A DNA stretch of 33,717 bases from Proteobacteria bacterium UBA2383 (GCA_002343485.1 DDST01000015.1:40689-74405); one strand, 5' to 3'; shown: positions 14,966-24,239, counted from the stretch's first letter. Translations and numbers: made by a program. The notes: generated from the sequence alone by a model not told the origin.

Positions 14966-15595
14966 TTACCGTCCCCGGAACACGCTCTGGGTCGTTGGAG
15001 CAAGACCCGCCGGGGATGGATTAAAAGGTGGATTGGGCTTGGCTAGAGGGGGTGCCGGCTTCGGGGGCGGCATGGACGGCTGACAGGCCGGCGGCTGACA
15101 AGGCTGATGGTGCGGTGGACGCGGCGGTCCGGGTGGATAAGGCGATGGATAATAAGGTGGATAGGGCCAAGGATACGGATAAACTGGCGGATAGCCGCTG
15201 ATCACACGGCCGTTATCATCACTCGACGGCGGCTGTTTTTGTTGAACTTGCTGATTCAATAATTTATTTTCCAATGCCTTATTCTGCTGCTCCAAGTCAC
15301 GAATCGCTTGTTCCTGACGGGCTTTTTCCGCTTCTTCACGCGCACGGGCCATTTGTCCGGACAGGGCGTTAAGGCGTGCAACTTCGGCATCCACATCAGT
15401 GCTGGACCGATCCATTGGCGATGATGGCGGGATATCAAGCGTCTGCACCTGATCTGCCGCCTCTGGTTTGTTATGACTGTAATGCACCTGTCCGCTAGCA
15501 TCAGTCCACTTGTAGACCTCCTGGGCTTGGGCAATACCATCCAGCGTCAAAAATGCCGCTATAAAAAACATGAAAAACAAATGCTTGTGATTCAT
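14966..15595 (-). CDS. DUF4124-domain exported protein with Pro-rich C-terminus
   Basis: A 209-residue exported protein. A signal peptide (about residues 1-24, ending in QAQ) is followed by a DUF4124 domain, recognised by 'EVYKWTDASGQVHYSH' near residue 26. A predicted coiled coil runs from about 72 to 115 (ALSGQMARAREEAEKARQEQ). The C-terminal third is extremely rich in Pro and Tyr (many PYPP/PPYYP repeats), like flexible wall-spanning regions. The place of action should be the periplasm. The start is ATG at 15595; an upstream TTG at 15610 would put charged residues ahead of the signal peptide. A promoter candidate lies 35 nt upstream. Confidence 0.85.
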   Translation of the reverse strand: MNHKHLFFMFFIAAFLTLDGIAQAQEVYKWTDASGQVHYSHNKPEAADQVQTLDIPPSSPMDRSSTDVDAEVARLNALSGQMARAREEAEKARQEQAIRDLEQQNKALENKLLNQQVQQKQPPSSDDNGRVISGYPPVYPYPWPYPPYYPSPYPPGPPRPPHHQPCQPPACQPSMPPPKPAPPLAKPNPPFNPSPAGLAPTTQSVFRGR

Positions 15596-15629
15596 GATCA
15601 ATTTTCCCAATAAGCTACCCGTGCGTCGA

Positions 15630-15658
15630 ATAATACAAACTCAATAAGTTTGGCCCAA
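15630..15658 (-). promoter_or_regulatory. Candidate promoter with a dyad in its spacer, for the DUF4124 gene
   Basis: On the reverse strand, TTGGGC (15653-15658) is followed after exactly 17 nt by TATTAT (15630-15635), a 5-of-6 match to a -10 box. The 17-nt spacer is itself a perfect dyad, CAAACT/AGTTTG around TATTG (15636-15652), placed where a repressor would block polymerase. Transcription would begin near 15623, about 28 nt before the ATG. No binding protein can be named. Confidence 0.4.
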
Positions 15659-15774
15659 TAGCGGATTTGAATGAAAGAATGCGAAGGTAAGCACCGTTTT
15701 TCAGTGACGTCGTGGATTCGATAGTGAACTGCTAAGATACCTGTTTTTTTGGGCCAAGGTCTGAAGGAGTACAT

Positions 15775-16596
15775 TTGGACATTCTATTCATTCTTAAAGC
15801 GCTGGTTCTGGGTTTAGTGGAAGCCGCTTCGGAATTCCTCCCTATCTCCAGCACCGGTCACCTTATCATTGTAGGGGATTTTCTGAATTTTACCGGGCCA
15901 CGCGCCGAGACTTTTGAAATCTTCATCCAGCTTGGCGCTATTTTGGCGGTCGTTTGGATTTACCGTGAACGGTTACTCAACATCGCTTTGAACCTGGGCA
16001 GAGACCGCAATGCTCAGCAGTTAGTACTGAATTTGATGATTGCATTCGTGCCGGCAGCAGGGCTGGGGTTACTATTGCACAAACATATTACGCACTATCT
16101 TTTCAACCCGGTCACGGTTGCCGGTGCGTTGGTCGCCGGCGGCATTGCAATTCTGCTGATCGAACGTTATGCAAACGCCAATCAGGTGCAAGCTGTGGAT
16201 GACATGTCCTGGAAAGACGCCTTGGTAGTTGGCATCGCCCAGAGTCTGGCGTTGTTTCCAGGAGTGTCACGGTCAGGGGCCACCATTATGGGCGGGATGC
16301 TAGGCGGATTATCGCGGTTTGCAGCAACCGAATTCTCCTTCTTTCTAGCGATTCCGACCATGTTCGCGGCAACCTTTTACAGCCTTTTGAAAGAATGGGG
16401 CCATTTGACTTTGACGGATGTGCCGATGTTCGCAACCGGTTTCGTTGCCGCCTTTCTGGGCGGGCTGGCCGTGGTGCGCTTCCTGCTGGCGTATGTGGGC
16501 CAGCACAGCTTTGCCCCCTTTGCCTGGTATCGGATCGTATTCGGCAGTCTGCTGCTGCTGTATTTCCACTATCACCCCTGGATAGGTCAGAGCTAA
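15775..16596 (+). CDS. uppP: Undecaprenyl-diphosphatase UppP (BacA family)
   Basis: A 273-residue inner-membrane enzyme that removes one phosphate from undecaprenyl pyrophosphate to recycle the lipid carrier for cell-wall synthesis; extra copies give bacitracin resistance. The active-site segment 'VEAASEFLPISSTGH' is near residue 15, with Glu16 and Glu20 where the family has the EG.TE pattern, and the second motif 'PGVSRSGATI' is near residue 162. Small changes in the first motif (EAAS for the common EGLT) are mild. The start codon is TTG at 15775, with AAGGAG 5 nt upstream and no in-frame ATG that keeps the first helix. The stop is 2 nt from the stop of the convergent GAF gene. Confidence 0.95.
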   Translation: MDILFILKALVLGLVEAASEFLPISSTGHLIIVGDFLNFTGPRAETFEIFIQLGAILAVVWIYRERLLNIALNLGRDRNAQQLVLNLMIAFVPAAGLGLLLHKHITHYLFNPVTVAGALVAGGIAILLIERYANANQVQAVDDMSWKDALVVGIAQSLALFPGVSRSGATIMGGMLGGLSRFAATEFSFFLAIPTMFAATFYSLLKEWGHLTLTDVPMFATGFVAAFLGGLAVVRFLLAYVGQHSFAPFAWYRIVFGSLLLLYFHYHPWIGQS

Positions 16597-16598
16597 CG

Positions 16599-17741
16599 TC
16601 AAGATATCAGGGCATCCAGACCGAAGGAGATATCGTCCATCATCTCCCGCAGCAGATTGATCAATGCTTCGTCGAAAAAACCAATTTCACTGGCATAGGC
16701 TACGAACACTCCGATCGCCTGCCCTTGTTCCAGGATCGGCAACGCTATGCTGGCATGGATATCCGCCTGTTGTGCCATTTGCCCGCAGCTCCGGATGGTT
16801 GTTCCGTTCTGCAAATCGGTGCAGAGCAGCGGCACACCGCGCCGCAATGCATCGCCGATAACGCAGCATTCAGTCATCGCCAATTCAGGGCAAGGCATCC
16901 CCAGCGCTGGGTCCAGGCCGCCTGCCACGACGGTCATCCGGCCAGTCTCAGCGTCAAGCAACCCGATCCAGACGGCTGTGAACAATTCGCAATCACTGGT
17001 GATGCGATGCAATTCATGAAACAGTTGCTTGCGATCCTGAACACGGGTCAGCGCTTTGTTGACTTGGTTTAGGGTGGCATAAAAACGATTCAGCCGTTGG
17101 GTACGCGCCTCAATACGGTGGCGGCAGATGATCTTCCAGATATGGCGGGCAATCAGCAGCAATTGCCTCGCATCGGTTTCGTCGTAGTCGTCCGGTTTGT
17201 TACCGACCCCGATGATCATCCGCACTTTGTCCTGCTCGATCACCGGTACGCTCATGTGCCGGATCAGATGGGAGTGCCCCGGTGGATAGCCATGTTTATT
17301 GGGCAAATTCTGATAGTCGTTGTGAATGACTGGCTGCCGCTTTCGGGCGCAGTCAGCCCAAACTCCAGCCATTTCAATGGCGTAGTGATGATCTGGCGCG
17401 GCAGTGCAGGTCTTGAACGTTTCCCGTGACCACGCGAACAATTGCAACGTTTGCTGGTCGTCGTTGATAAAGTGGAGATAGCCGATCCAGCTCTGGGTTA
17501 ACCGTACCGCCTCTTCCAATCCCAGGCTGATAATATCCTGCTCCGTCAGATGATGAGCCTGTTCGCTAAGCGTCAGCAGCGAATTAAGCCGTTCTTCGTT
17601 CAGTTGATTGAGTGCTAAAGCTTCAGCCGCTTCGTGTAAAACATCACTCGCCGAGGCGGGTAAGGAGGCCTCCAGCTTCGCTAACCGTTGCTGCAAGGCA
17701 GTCACTTCCGCGAGAAGTTGCGATTTTTGCCCATCTGCCAT
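16599..17741 (-). CDS. Tandem GAF-domain protein without a visible output domain
   Basis: A 380-residue soluble protein. A short coiled coil at the start (residues 5-27) precedes a first GAF domain at about 50-210, with landmarks 'SWIGYLHFINDDQQTLQLF', 'NDYQNLPNKHGYPPGH' and 'GVGNKPDDYDETD'. A helical linker (211-240) leads to a second GAF domain at about 240-375 ('SIALPILEQGQAIGVFVAYA'). GAF domains bind small ligands or cofactors and normally sit ahead of kinase, GGDEF or EAL domains, but this protein ends right after the second one. The start is uncertain: ATG at 17741 fits the coiled coil, while ATG codons at 17807 and 17876 give non-conserved extensions. Confidence 0.82.
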   Translation of the reverse strand: MADGQKSQLLAEVTALQQRLAKLEASLPASASDVLHEAAEALALNQLNEERLNSLLTLSEQAHHLTEQDIISLGLEEAVRLTQSWIGYLHFINDDQQTLQLFAWSRETFKTCTAAPDHHYAIEMAGVWADCARKRQPVIHNDYQNLPNKHGYPPGHSHLIRHMSVPVIEQDKVRMIIGVGNKPDDYDETDARQLLLIARHIWKIICRHRIEARTQRLNRFYATLNQVNKALTRVQDRKQLFHELHRITSDCELFTAVWIGLLDAETGRMTVVAGGLDPALGMPCPELAMTECCVIGDALRRGVPLLCTDLQNGTTIRSCGQMAQQADIHASIALPILEQGQAIGVFVAYASEIGFFDEALINLLREMMDDISFGLDALIS

Positions 17742-17874
17742 AACGATACCTATCGATGGTCGTGCCGGATCCCTGCGCCCGTCAAATTTCAATGGATAAT
17801 GACACATATCGTATAGTGAAAATACCCATACCCGCGTCAAAGCAAAACCTCGCCTATTCAGCCACACTGTGACC

Positions 17875-19209
17875 ATGATTCGACAGCGCCTTCGGTTGCC
17901 CGCCCGGTTGCCTCCTCATCGCGATGCATTGGCCGGCGGGTTGCTCACTTTGATGATCATGGCCTCGGTCATACCGGGAATTTCGCTGCTGCCCGCTGGG
18001 ATACTGGGCTGGGTTGCAGCTCTGCTACTCAGTGACCGGCTGGCCCGGCGGCAACATCTCCAGAGTGCTTGGCTGATCGGCCTAGGACTGGCTGGGGTAT
18101 TATGGGGTGAGCTTCACGGGGCACCGTTGAACGTGACGAAGCTGCTGGCGGGCAATCAGGGATTGGTCAGCTTGCTGGCGGCAGTGTCGTTCCTGCGGCT
18201 GGTCACCCGCCCGGAAGCGGCAAATCGTGATGCTCCACTGCCACGCGGACGAAAAGCCTTGTGGCGGACTCTAATTGGCGTGCATCTGTTTGGGGCTGTG
18301 ATCAACTTATCCACGGTGGTGATCCTGGGTGATCGCATGACCACGCGCGGGCGCTTGGGCAAACGCCGGGCGCTGGCCTTGAGCCGAGGTTTCGCCGCCG
18401 CCGCGTTTTGGTCACCGTTCTTCTCGGCGATGGCGGCGGCTCTGACTTACGCGCCGGGTGCGCGACTCAGCATCGTGGTACTGGCCGGATTACCCATGGC
18501 AGCACTGGCGTTATGGCTGACCGTCCGGGAGATCGATCCTGAAGATCCCACCTTAGGTGCGCCTTTCATCGGCTATCCGATGAATTTCAGCGCCTTGTGG
18601 ATTCCCGGTTTACTGGTTGTCATCGTGCTGACCCTACACACACTCATTCCTCATTGGTCGATCCTGGCGATCATCGCCTTGAGCGCGCCCTTGCTGACAA
18701 TCGCCATTCTGACTGCACAACAGAGACACGGCGCTTGGATTTCGCTCAAAGCGCATATCGGGCACGGTCTGGCCAGTACGGTCAACGAACTGGCGTTGTT
18801 TCTCGCCGCTGGGGTGTTAGCAGCAGGATTGACCAGCCTGAGTCATTTGCTGCGTGACTGGTTGCCATTCGACCAGTTCGGCGCGCCGCAGGCGGGGTTG
18901 ATCTTGATCGCGATGGTCGGCGTCGCTGCTTTGGGGGTACATCCCGTCATCACCATCGCTGCTTTTGGCGTGTGGCTGGCGCCACTGCACCCCGAACCGG
19001 ATCTACTGGCGATCACGTTACTGATGGCCTGGGCGATTGGCGTACCGGCTAATCCGTTGTCGGGGCTGCATCTGATGATGCAGGGCCGCTACGGCATCGA
19101 CGGCTACGCCTTTCTGTACTGGAACCGGGGGTATGTGCTGAAATGTCTGGGGGCAGGGGTAGCGTTGTTGTTTGTCTATGGAGCGATGCTGACAGACACG
19201 GTATTTTAA
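17875..19209 (+). CDS. Polytopic membrane protein, possible ion/organic-acid transporter
   Basis: A 444-residue protein with about eleven or twelve hydrophobic helices. The family is not recognised with certainty. Re-entrant-like stretches 'AFWSPFFSAMAAALTYAP' and 'GVHPVITIAAFGVWLAP' recur in the two halves, which recalls the two-repeat layout of the ion-transporter (ArsB/NhaD/SLC13-like) superfamily; this is a weak structural likeness, not a motif match. The start is ATG at 17875 or GTG at 17869; neither has a good ribosome binding site. It is divergent from the GAF gene and its stop codon shares the TTAA tetranucleotide with the sbcC stop on the other strand. Confidence 0.75.
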   Translation: MIRQRLRLPARLPPHRDALAGGLLTLMIMASVIPGISLLPAGILGWVAALLLSDRLARRQHLQSAWLIGLGLAGVLWGELHGAPLNVTKLLAGNQGLVSLLAAVSFLRLVTRPEAANRDAPLPRGRKALWRTLIGVHLFGAVINLSTVVILGDRMTTRGRLGKRRALALSRGFAAAAFWSPFFSAMAAALTYAPGARLSIVVLAGLPMAALALWLTVREIDPEDPTLGAPFIGYPMNFSALWIPGLLVVIVLTLHTLIPHWSILAIIALSAPLLTIAILTAQQRHGAWISLKAHIGHGLASTVNELALFLAAGVLAAGLTSLSHLLRDWLPFDQFGAPQAGLILIAMVGVAALGVHPVITIAAFGVWLAPLHPEPDLLAITLLMAWAIGVPANPLSGLHLMMQGRYGIDGYAFLYWNRGYVLKCLGAGVALLFVYGAMLTDTVF

Positions 19210-22200
19210 CTACCCCGCACCTCAACCCGGCTTTGTCCTCCCGGCTGGCGCTGGACATGGATTTGCACGCCGATCCGTTCGGTCATCTCCTGGACATGTG
19301 AAATCACGCCGACCTTGCGGCCCTGGGCTTGCAGGCGATCCAGCGCCTCCATCGCCACCCGTAGCGTATCCGCATCCAGACTGCCGAAGCCTTCGTCGAT
19401 AAACAGGGATTCGACCCGCACCCGGTTCGAGGACAGCGACGCCAGGCCCAGCGCCAGCGCCAGGGAAACCAAGAACGATTCACCGCCGGACAGGGAATGC
19501 ACCGAACGGACTTCATCGCCCATGTCCTGATCGACCACCATCAGCGCCAAGGTATCCGGGACTCGCTCAAGCCGGTAGCGGCGCGCAACGTCGGCCAGAT
19601 GCTGGTTGGCGTAACCAAGCAGCACGTCCAGGGTGAATTGCTGCGCATGGTTGCGGAATTTTTTGCCATCGGCAGAACCGATCAGGTCGTTCAATTGATT
19701 CCAAATCCGGGTGCTGTTCCCCTGTTTGACAATGCGCTCCTGTAAGTCCTTTGTTTTGCCGCGGCGTTCATCGTCCTGACGCCGATTGAGTTCGGCTTCC
19801 TTACGACGATCTTGCGCCGCTTCCAAGGCAATGATTGTCTTTTGCCGCGCGTCCTGCACCGCTTCCTCAGAATCCGGGCTGGCGCGTTGCTGTTCATGCA
19901 CCTCCCGTTGCGCTTGGCGTTCCTTGAAGATAGCCTCGGCATGGGTAACGGCATCGGTCAATCCCTGTAGCGCCCCCCGCTCTTGTTTTATCCAAGCGCT
20001 GTCGCGGACCAATAGAGCACGGAGGGTTGCGGTATCCAGTGCGGCATTGGAATGGCGGGCGTTGAAATCGGCGATCCAGTGCTGCAAGGCCGTCGTAGCT
20101 TGTTCCGCTGCCTGCTGGCGTTCAGCCAGTGTTTTCCGTTCCTGTTTCAGCGTGGTTTCAGCGCTGGCCTGGGTCTGGCCGGCTTTCTGCGCGACCATCT
20201 CCTGTTGCTGAAGTTTTGACCGGGCATCTTTAATCGACTTGTCCAGTTGCGCTTCCACCTCGGCAACGGCTCGCCCATTGAACAAGGCTTGGCGTTGCTG
20301 ACGCCGGGCCTGGAGGTCGTGGTCAATACTTTGGAACACATCAGCGGCGCGTTGGCGTTGCGCGGCTTTGTCGGCAACGATTGCAGTATGGCTACTGATT
20401 TCAATATCGAGCTTGCCGAGTTGGTTCTGCCATTCTTCGGTTTTTTTTCGCTGATCCTTCCACTGGTCGACTTTTTGCCGCCGCTGTTCATGGAATTGCA
20501 GCGGATCTTTTTGCCAGAGCGGACGCCAATCGTGACCGGAAAACGCCGCATCCAAAGCAGCCAGCCGTTCCGCCAGTTGCCGGGCGCAGTCAACTTGCTG
20601 CTCTTGAACAGTCTGGGCAGTTTGCGTCGCCTCGTTAAAAGCGTTTTGCGCCGCGTGCAGGGTCTGCTGCGCCGCAGAATGTTGTTTCTGGGCTTGGTCG
20701 CGAACTGTCTGGGCATCGTCTCGCTGCTTGGCGGCTTTTCTTTGCGCGTTCTCCTGCTGGGCAATGGCGGCTAAACCGTTCCGAGCCAGTTGCTGCTGGT
20801 CAGTCAACCAGATCGAACGATCATCAGGGGTGATGACGGTCAGTTCCGCCGCCAGCGGGTGAGTATTCCAGACAGCGTTGTCGCGCTGCTGAGTGGCGGT
20901 CAGCGCTTCCTGTTCTTTGGCAAGGCCGGCGAGGCGGCGTCGGCTATTTTCGAGGCTGTTTTGGTGGATGGCTTCCTGTCGATCCAATATTTTCGCTGTC
21001 TTCCGGCACTCATCAACCTCAGTTTCCAATCTGACCAGTATGGCGCGGGAGGGTGCATCGCCGGTTGCATAGGGATGATCCACTGCGCCACAGACTGGGC
21101 AGGGGGAGCCGATTTCCAGACTGGCCCGTAGCATCTCGACGCTTTCTGCGTTGGCAGCTTCGGCGATTTTCAGTAACTTTTCAGCCTGTTCCAGCCGGGT
21201 GGCGGCGGCGGGTTTATCGGCGCTGAGCTGATGCAGGGCAATTTCCGCTTGGGCAAGCTGTTCCTGGAGCGCACGGTTTTCATCTTCCAGTTTATTTTGT
21301 TGGGTCTGTCCGGCGCTGAGGGTATTCCATAATCGTTCAGCATCTGTCAGATGATCGATGCGGGTTTGTGCGGTCTGACGTCGCGCCGCCAGAGTTTCGC
21401 TATCGAAGCCACCCAATTCAGTCAGAATAGCCTGCAACCGGCTTTCCGCCTTTTGCAGCGCCGCTTCGACCTTGGCGCACTGAGCGGTTGCTTTATCAAG
21501 TTCCTGACGCTTCTTTTGCGCGTGCTGCCGGCTCGAAACGATTTTCTGTTCCGCCTCGCGCAGGTTGCTTTGCAGGGTCGCGGCATCCTTGAGCAGCACA
21601 TCCCAACGCGGCCAGTCCTCCGCCAGAAAATGCAATGGCTGATGCTTCGTCAGCCAGTCGTGGGCGGATTGCAACGCCTTTGCAACCCGATTGCGTTCGG
21701 CCTGCCGGTCAGCCAGCCGTTTCTGCGCCTCAGCCCCGGCCCGGTGGGCTTCACTCAAGGTCTTAGCTGCATTCTCATGGCCGGGCGTGAGCGTTTTGAT
21801 TTCAGCATCCAGGTCTCGGGCCTGTTTGAGAGCGTCACTAGCGTCCGTGCGTTGCTGTTCGGCGGCAGCGGCCGCTTGATCGGCTTGCATCTTGGCAGCT
21901 TCAGCCTGTTGTAGAAAGCGTTGCGCCTCATCCCGTTGTTCCTCAGCGCGCTGGACAACCTGATGACACTGATCGACTTCAGCGACAGCGCGGTCGACGG
22001 CTTCCACCACGGGCCGCGCGTCCTGCACCGCTTCAACCTGGGTCAGTTGCTCCTGCCGGGGTGCGGCGGCCTGTTGCACAGCATGGGTGTTCTGAACAGC
22101 GTCCCGCGCCTGCTGTTCCTGTTGTTGCAATGATTGCCATTGCCGATGCCAGCGCAGTTGGTTTTCCAGTTCGGTTTTGTACTGTTCCAGAGCCATAGTT

Positions 22201-22940
22201 TCCGCTTTAGCGGCGGCGAGCGTCTGTTCCAACTGGCTGCGGGCTGCATCGTCCAGAGGTTGTTGATCGATGAGTTGGATCTGCAAAGCTTCCAGCGCCT
22301 TTTGTTCGTTTCGGGCGCGTTCATAGGCGCGGATGGAAATACCGGTGTAAGTATCCAGGCCGGTGAGGGTTTCCAGCAGTTCCGCCCGTTCGTTGTCGCT
22401 GGCTTTCAGAAAGGCCGCGAACTCGTTTTGCGCCAGCAGTACGGCGCGGGTGAATTGCTCAAATGACAGCCCCACTCGCTCGCGGATCGCCTTTTGGACT
22501 TCGGTTTTCACGCCACCGATGGGTGGTCCGCCGTCCAGGGGGTGCAGCGACAATTCGGTATTTTGCAGCTTACCGCTGGCCTTGCCGCGGGCGCGGCGGA
22601 TGTTCCAACGGGCGCGATAGATGACACCGTCGTTCCCCACGAAATCGACCTCGGCAAATCCCTCACCAGCGCCGCGCCGCAATAGATTACGTGAATCCTG
22701 CGGGGTGATAGTGTCTTCGCCAATGTCAGGCAGGATGCTTTTACCGGCAGCGCGAGTCAGGCGCGGAGTAGCATCGTAGAGCGCCAGACACAGCGCATCG
22801 AGCAGGGTGCTTTTGCCGGAACCGGTCGGTCCGCAGATGGCAAACAGGCCGGCATCGCTCAACGGCGGTTGGCGAAAATGCAGTTCAAACTCGCCCGCCA
22901 GCGAGGCTAGATTCTTGCCGCGAATGGCAAGGATTCTCAT
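19206..22940 (-). CDS. sbcC: Exonuclease SbcCD ATPase subunit SbcC
   Basis: A 1244-residue SMC/Rad50-like ATPase which, with SbcD, cleaves DNA hairpins and protein-blocked ends, so it limits palindromes and processes double-strand breaks. The Walker A GPTGSGKST is at 37-45. Two long Gln/Ala/Glu-rich coiled coils flank the zinc hook CPVC (Cys614 and Cys617) at the middle of the protein. The ABC signature LSGGES lies near residue 1148 and Walker B (SLFIDEGFGSLD) near 1178. The length is somewhat above the roughly 1050 of the E. coli protein, with the extra in the coiled coils. The start overlaps the sbcD stop by 4 nt (ATGA). Confidence 0.97.
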   Translation of the reverse strand: MRILAIRGKNLASLAGEFELHFRQPPLSDAGLFAICGPTGSGKSTLLDALCLALYDATPRLTRAAGKSILPDIGEDTITPQDSRNLLRRGAGEGFAEVDFVGNDGVIYRARWNIRRARGKASGKLQNTELSLHPLDGGPPIGGVKTEVQKAIRERVGLSFEQFTRAVLLAQNEFAAFLKASDNERAELLETLTGLDTYTGISIRAYERARNEQKALEALQIQLIDQQPLDDAARSQLEQTLAAAKAETMALEQYKTELENQLRWHRQWQSLQQQEQQARDAVQNTHAVQQAAAPRQEQLTQVEAVQDARPVVEAVDRAVAEVDQCHQVVQRAEEQRDEAQRFLQQAEAAKMQADQAAAAAEQQRTDASDALKQARDLDAEIKTLTPGHENAAKTLSEAHRAGAEAQKRLADRQAERNRVAKALQSAHDWLTKHQPLHFLAEDWPRWDVLLKDAATLQSNLREAEQKIVSSRQHAQKKRQELDKATAQCAKVEAALQKAESRLQAILTELGGFDSETLAARRQTAQTRIDHLTDAERLWNTLSAGQTQQNKLEDENRALQEQLAQAEIALHQLSADKPAAATRLEQAEKLLKIAEAANAESVEMLRASLEIGSPCPVCGAVDHPYATGDAPSRAILVRLETEVDECRKTAKILDRQEAIHQNSLENSRRRLAGLAKEQEALTATQQRDNAVWNTHPLAAELTVITPDDRSIWLTDQQQLARNGLAAIAQQENAQRKAAKQRDDAQTVRDQAQKQHSAAQQTLHAAQNAFNEATQTAQTVQEQQVDCARQLAERLAALDAAFSGHDWRPLWQKDPLQFHEQRRQKVDQWKDQRKKTEEWQNQLGKLDIEISSHTAIVADKAAQRQRAADVFQSIDHDLQARRQQRQALFNGRAVAEVEAQLDKSIKDARSKLQQQEMVAQKAGQTQASAETTLKQERKTLAERQQAAEQATTALQHWIADFNARHSNAALDTATLRALLVRDSAWIKQERGALQGLTDAVTHAEAIFKERQAQREVHEQQRASPDSEEAVQDARQKTIIALEAAQDRRKEAELNRRQDDERRGKTKDLQERIVKQGNSTRIWNQLNDLIGSADGKKFRNHAQQFTLDVLLGYANQHLADVARRYRLERVPDTLALMVVDQDMGDEVRSVHSLSGGESFLVSLALALGLASLSSNRVRVESLFIDEGFGSLDADTLRVAMEALDRLQAQGRKVGVISHVQEMTERIGVQIHVQRQPGGQSRVEVRGS

Positions 22941-24181
22941 GACTCCGCCTCCGGCGTGGCGATCAGCAGTTCGGTGAAAGCGGCAAGTAATGCAGCATCG
23001 GGTTCGGTATCCGGATAGCGCCGCTGATAGAGTTTCTTGAAGATGTCTTCCGGTTGCAACCGTTCCAGTTCATCCAGCGAATGATAGCGGTGGTGATCCG
23101 CCCCACTGGTGTTGCCGCCATAGGTGGTTTCAATCCGGGCCAGCCTCACTGGCTTTTTATCGAGGATGGATTCGATTTTCGTGCGTAATCCCGGCTCCGG
23201 GGCAGTCAGTTGCACACGAACTTGCAGGTAAGGTTGCGCCTTGAGCGGCGCGCCGGGGAGATCCAGCGCATGCAACTGGTCCACCACTTCATCCACCGGT
23301 GCAGGTTGCCGGGGAATCCGCAGCAATTCGACCGGGCGCGGAACGTGAAGAGGGGTAATGTCTTGCACCGTATCACCGGCGAGATCGACACGCACGACCT
23401 GATGGAGGTAATCAATCTCGGTAAAGGACATCGGCAGCGGACTACCCGAGTAGCGCACCCGTTCCTGACCACCGGCTTTTTGCGCGCGATGCAGATGACC
23501 CAGGGCGACGTAGGCGATGGCCGGACCGAAAATGTCCACCGGCAAGGCTTCAGCGCCGCCGATCACAATACGCCGCTCAGAATCCTCAGAGGTCAGGCCG
23601 CCGCTGGTATGGCAGTGACCCAGGGCGACAATGGCCTGGCCACTCTCCCGGCATTCCAGGACGTGATCCAGCGCTTGCTGGTAAAGCTGGCGGACACCTT
23701 CCAAATAGGCATCGCCATCCGTGGCTACCCTGGGAACATCGCCGGGGCGCAGAAACGGAATCGCCAGACACCAAGCAGCGATGTCGCCCTGTTGGTTGCG
23801 AAGCGGTGCAATCAACCGGTTGAGTTCAATATTACCTTTGGCATCGCGGGTAACGGCGCCAACGACGGTGGCGTCGAAGACTTGAAATAACGGCGCCGGC
23901 GCTTCCAGGCGTCCCGCCGAATCATGGTTGCCCGCGATGATGACGATGTCGAGCTGCGGGACCCGGTGCTTGGCTTGGGTCAGGAAATGGTAGAACTGCT
24001 TCTGAGCATCGGCGGAAGGATTGGGATTGTCGAAGACATCGCCGGCAATTAGCAAAGCGTCGATTTGCTCGGCTTCCAGGGTATCCAGCAGCCAGTCCAG
24101 AAAGCGTTCGTGCTCATAACTCCGGTCAAAATCATGCAGAGTCTGGCCGAGATGCCAATCCGAAGTGTGCAGCAAGCGCAT
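22937..24181 (-). CDS. sbcD: Exonuclease SbcCD nuclease subunit SbcD
   Basis: A 414-residue Mre11-like Mn2+-dependent nuclease, partner of SbcC. The metallophosphoesterase motifs are complete: D8 and H10 (DWHLG), D48 (AGDVFDNPNP), N85-H86 (GNHDS), H189-x-H191 (GHCHTSGG) and H229-x-H231 (GHLHRAQ). It is first in a two-gene operon with sbcC. GGAAGGAT lies about 8 nt before the ATG at 24181. An AT-rich dyad lies about 60 nt upstream. No LexA box was recognised. Confidence 0.97.
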   Translation of the reverse strand: MRLLHTSDWHLGQTLHDFDRSYEHERFLDWLLDTLEAEQIDALLIAGDVFDNPNPSADAQKQFYHFLTQAKHRVPQLDIVIIAGNHDSAGRLEAPAPLFQVFDATVVGAVTRDAKGNIELNRLIAPLRNQQGDIAAWCLAIPFLRPGDVPRVATDGDAYLEGVRQLYQQALDHVLECRESGQAIVALGHCHTSGGLTSEDSERRIVIGGAEALPVDIFGPAIAYVALGHLHRAQKAGGQERVRYSGSPLPMSFTEIDYLHQVVRVDLAGDTVQDITPLHVPRPVELLRIPRQPAPVDEVVDQLHALDLPGAPLKAQPYLQVRVQLTAPEPGLRTKIESILDKKPVRLARIETTYGGNTSGADHHRYHSLDELERLQPEDIFKKLYQRRYPDTEPDAALLAAFTELLIATPEAES

Positions 24182-24239
24182 GGGGTTATCCTTCCTTGCC
24201 GCGGGTTACCTGGGACGGCGGTTTAGAAGCTGCCTTGAA

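Noticed and set aside
16395..17072. Plus-strand frame of 225 codons across the uppP/GAF junction
   Set aside because: It overlaps uppP in another frame and is antisense to the GAF gene; no motif is visible.
20247..20774. Plus-strand frames opposite sbcC (20247-20774, 21351-21914 and others)
   Set aside because: They mirror the Gln/Ala-rich coiled coil of sbcC and give Leu/Arg-rich translations typical of shadows.
23210..23890. Plus-strand frame of 226 codons opposite sbcD
   Set aside because: sbcD has all five metal motifs on the other strand; this frame has no domain or ribosome binding site.
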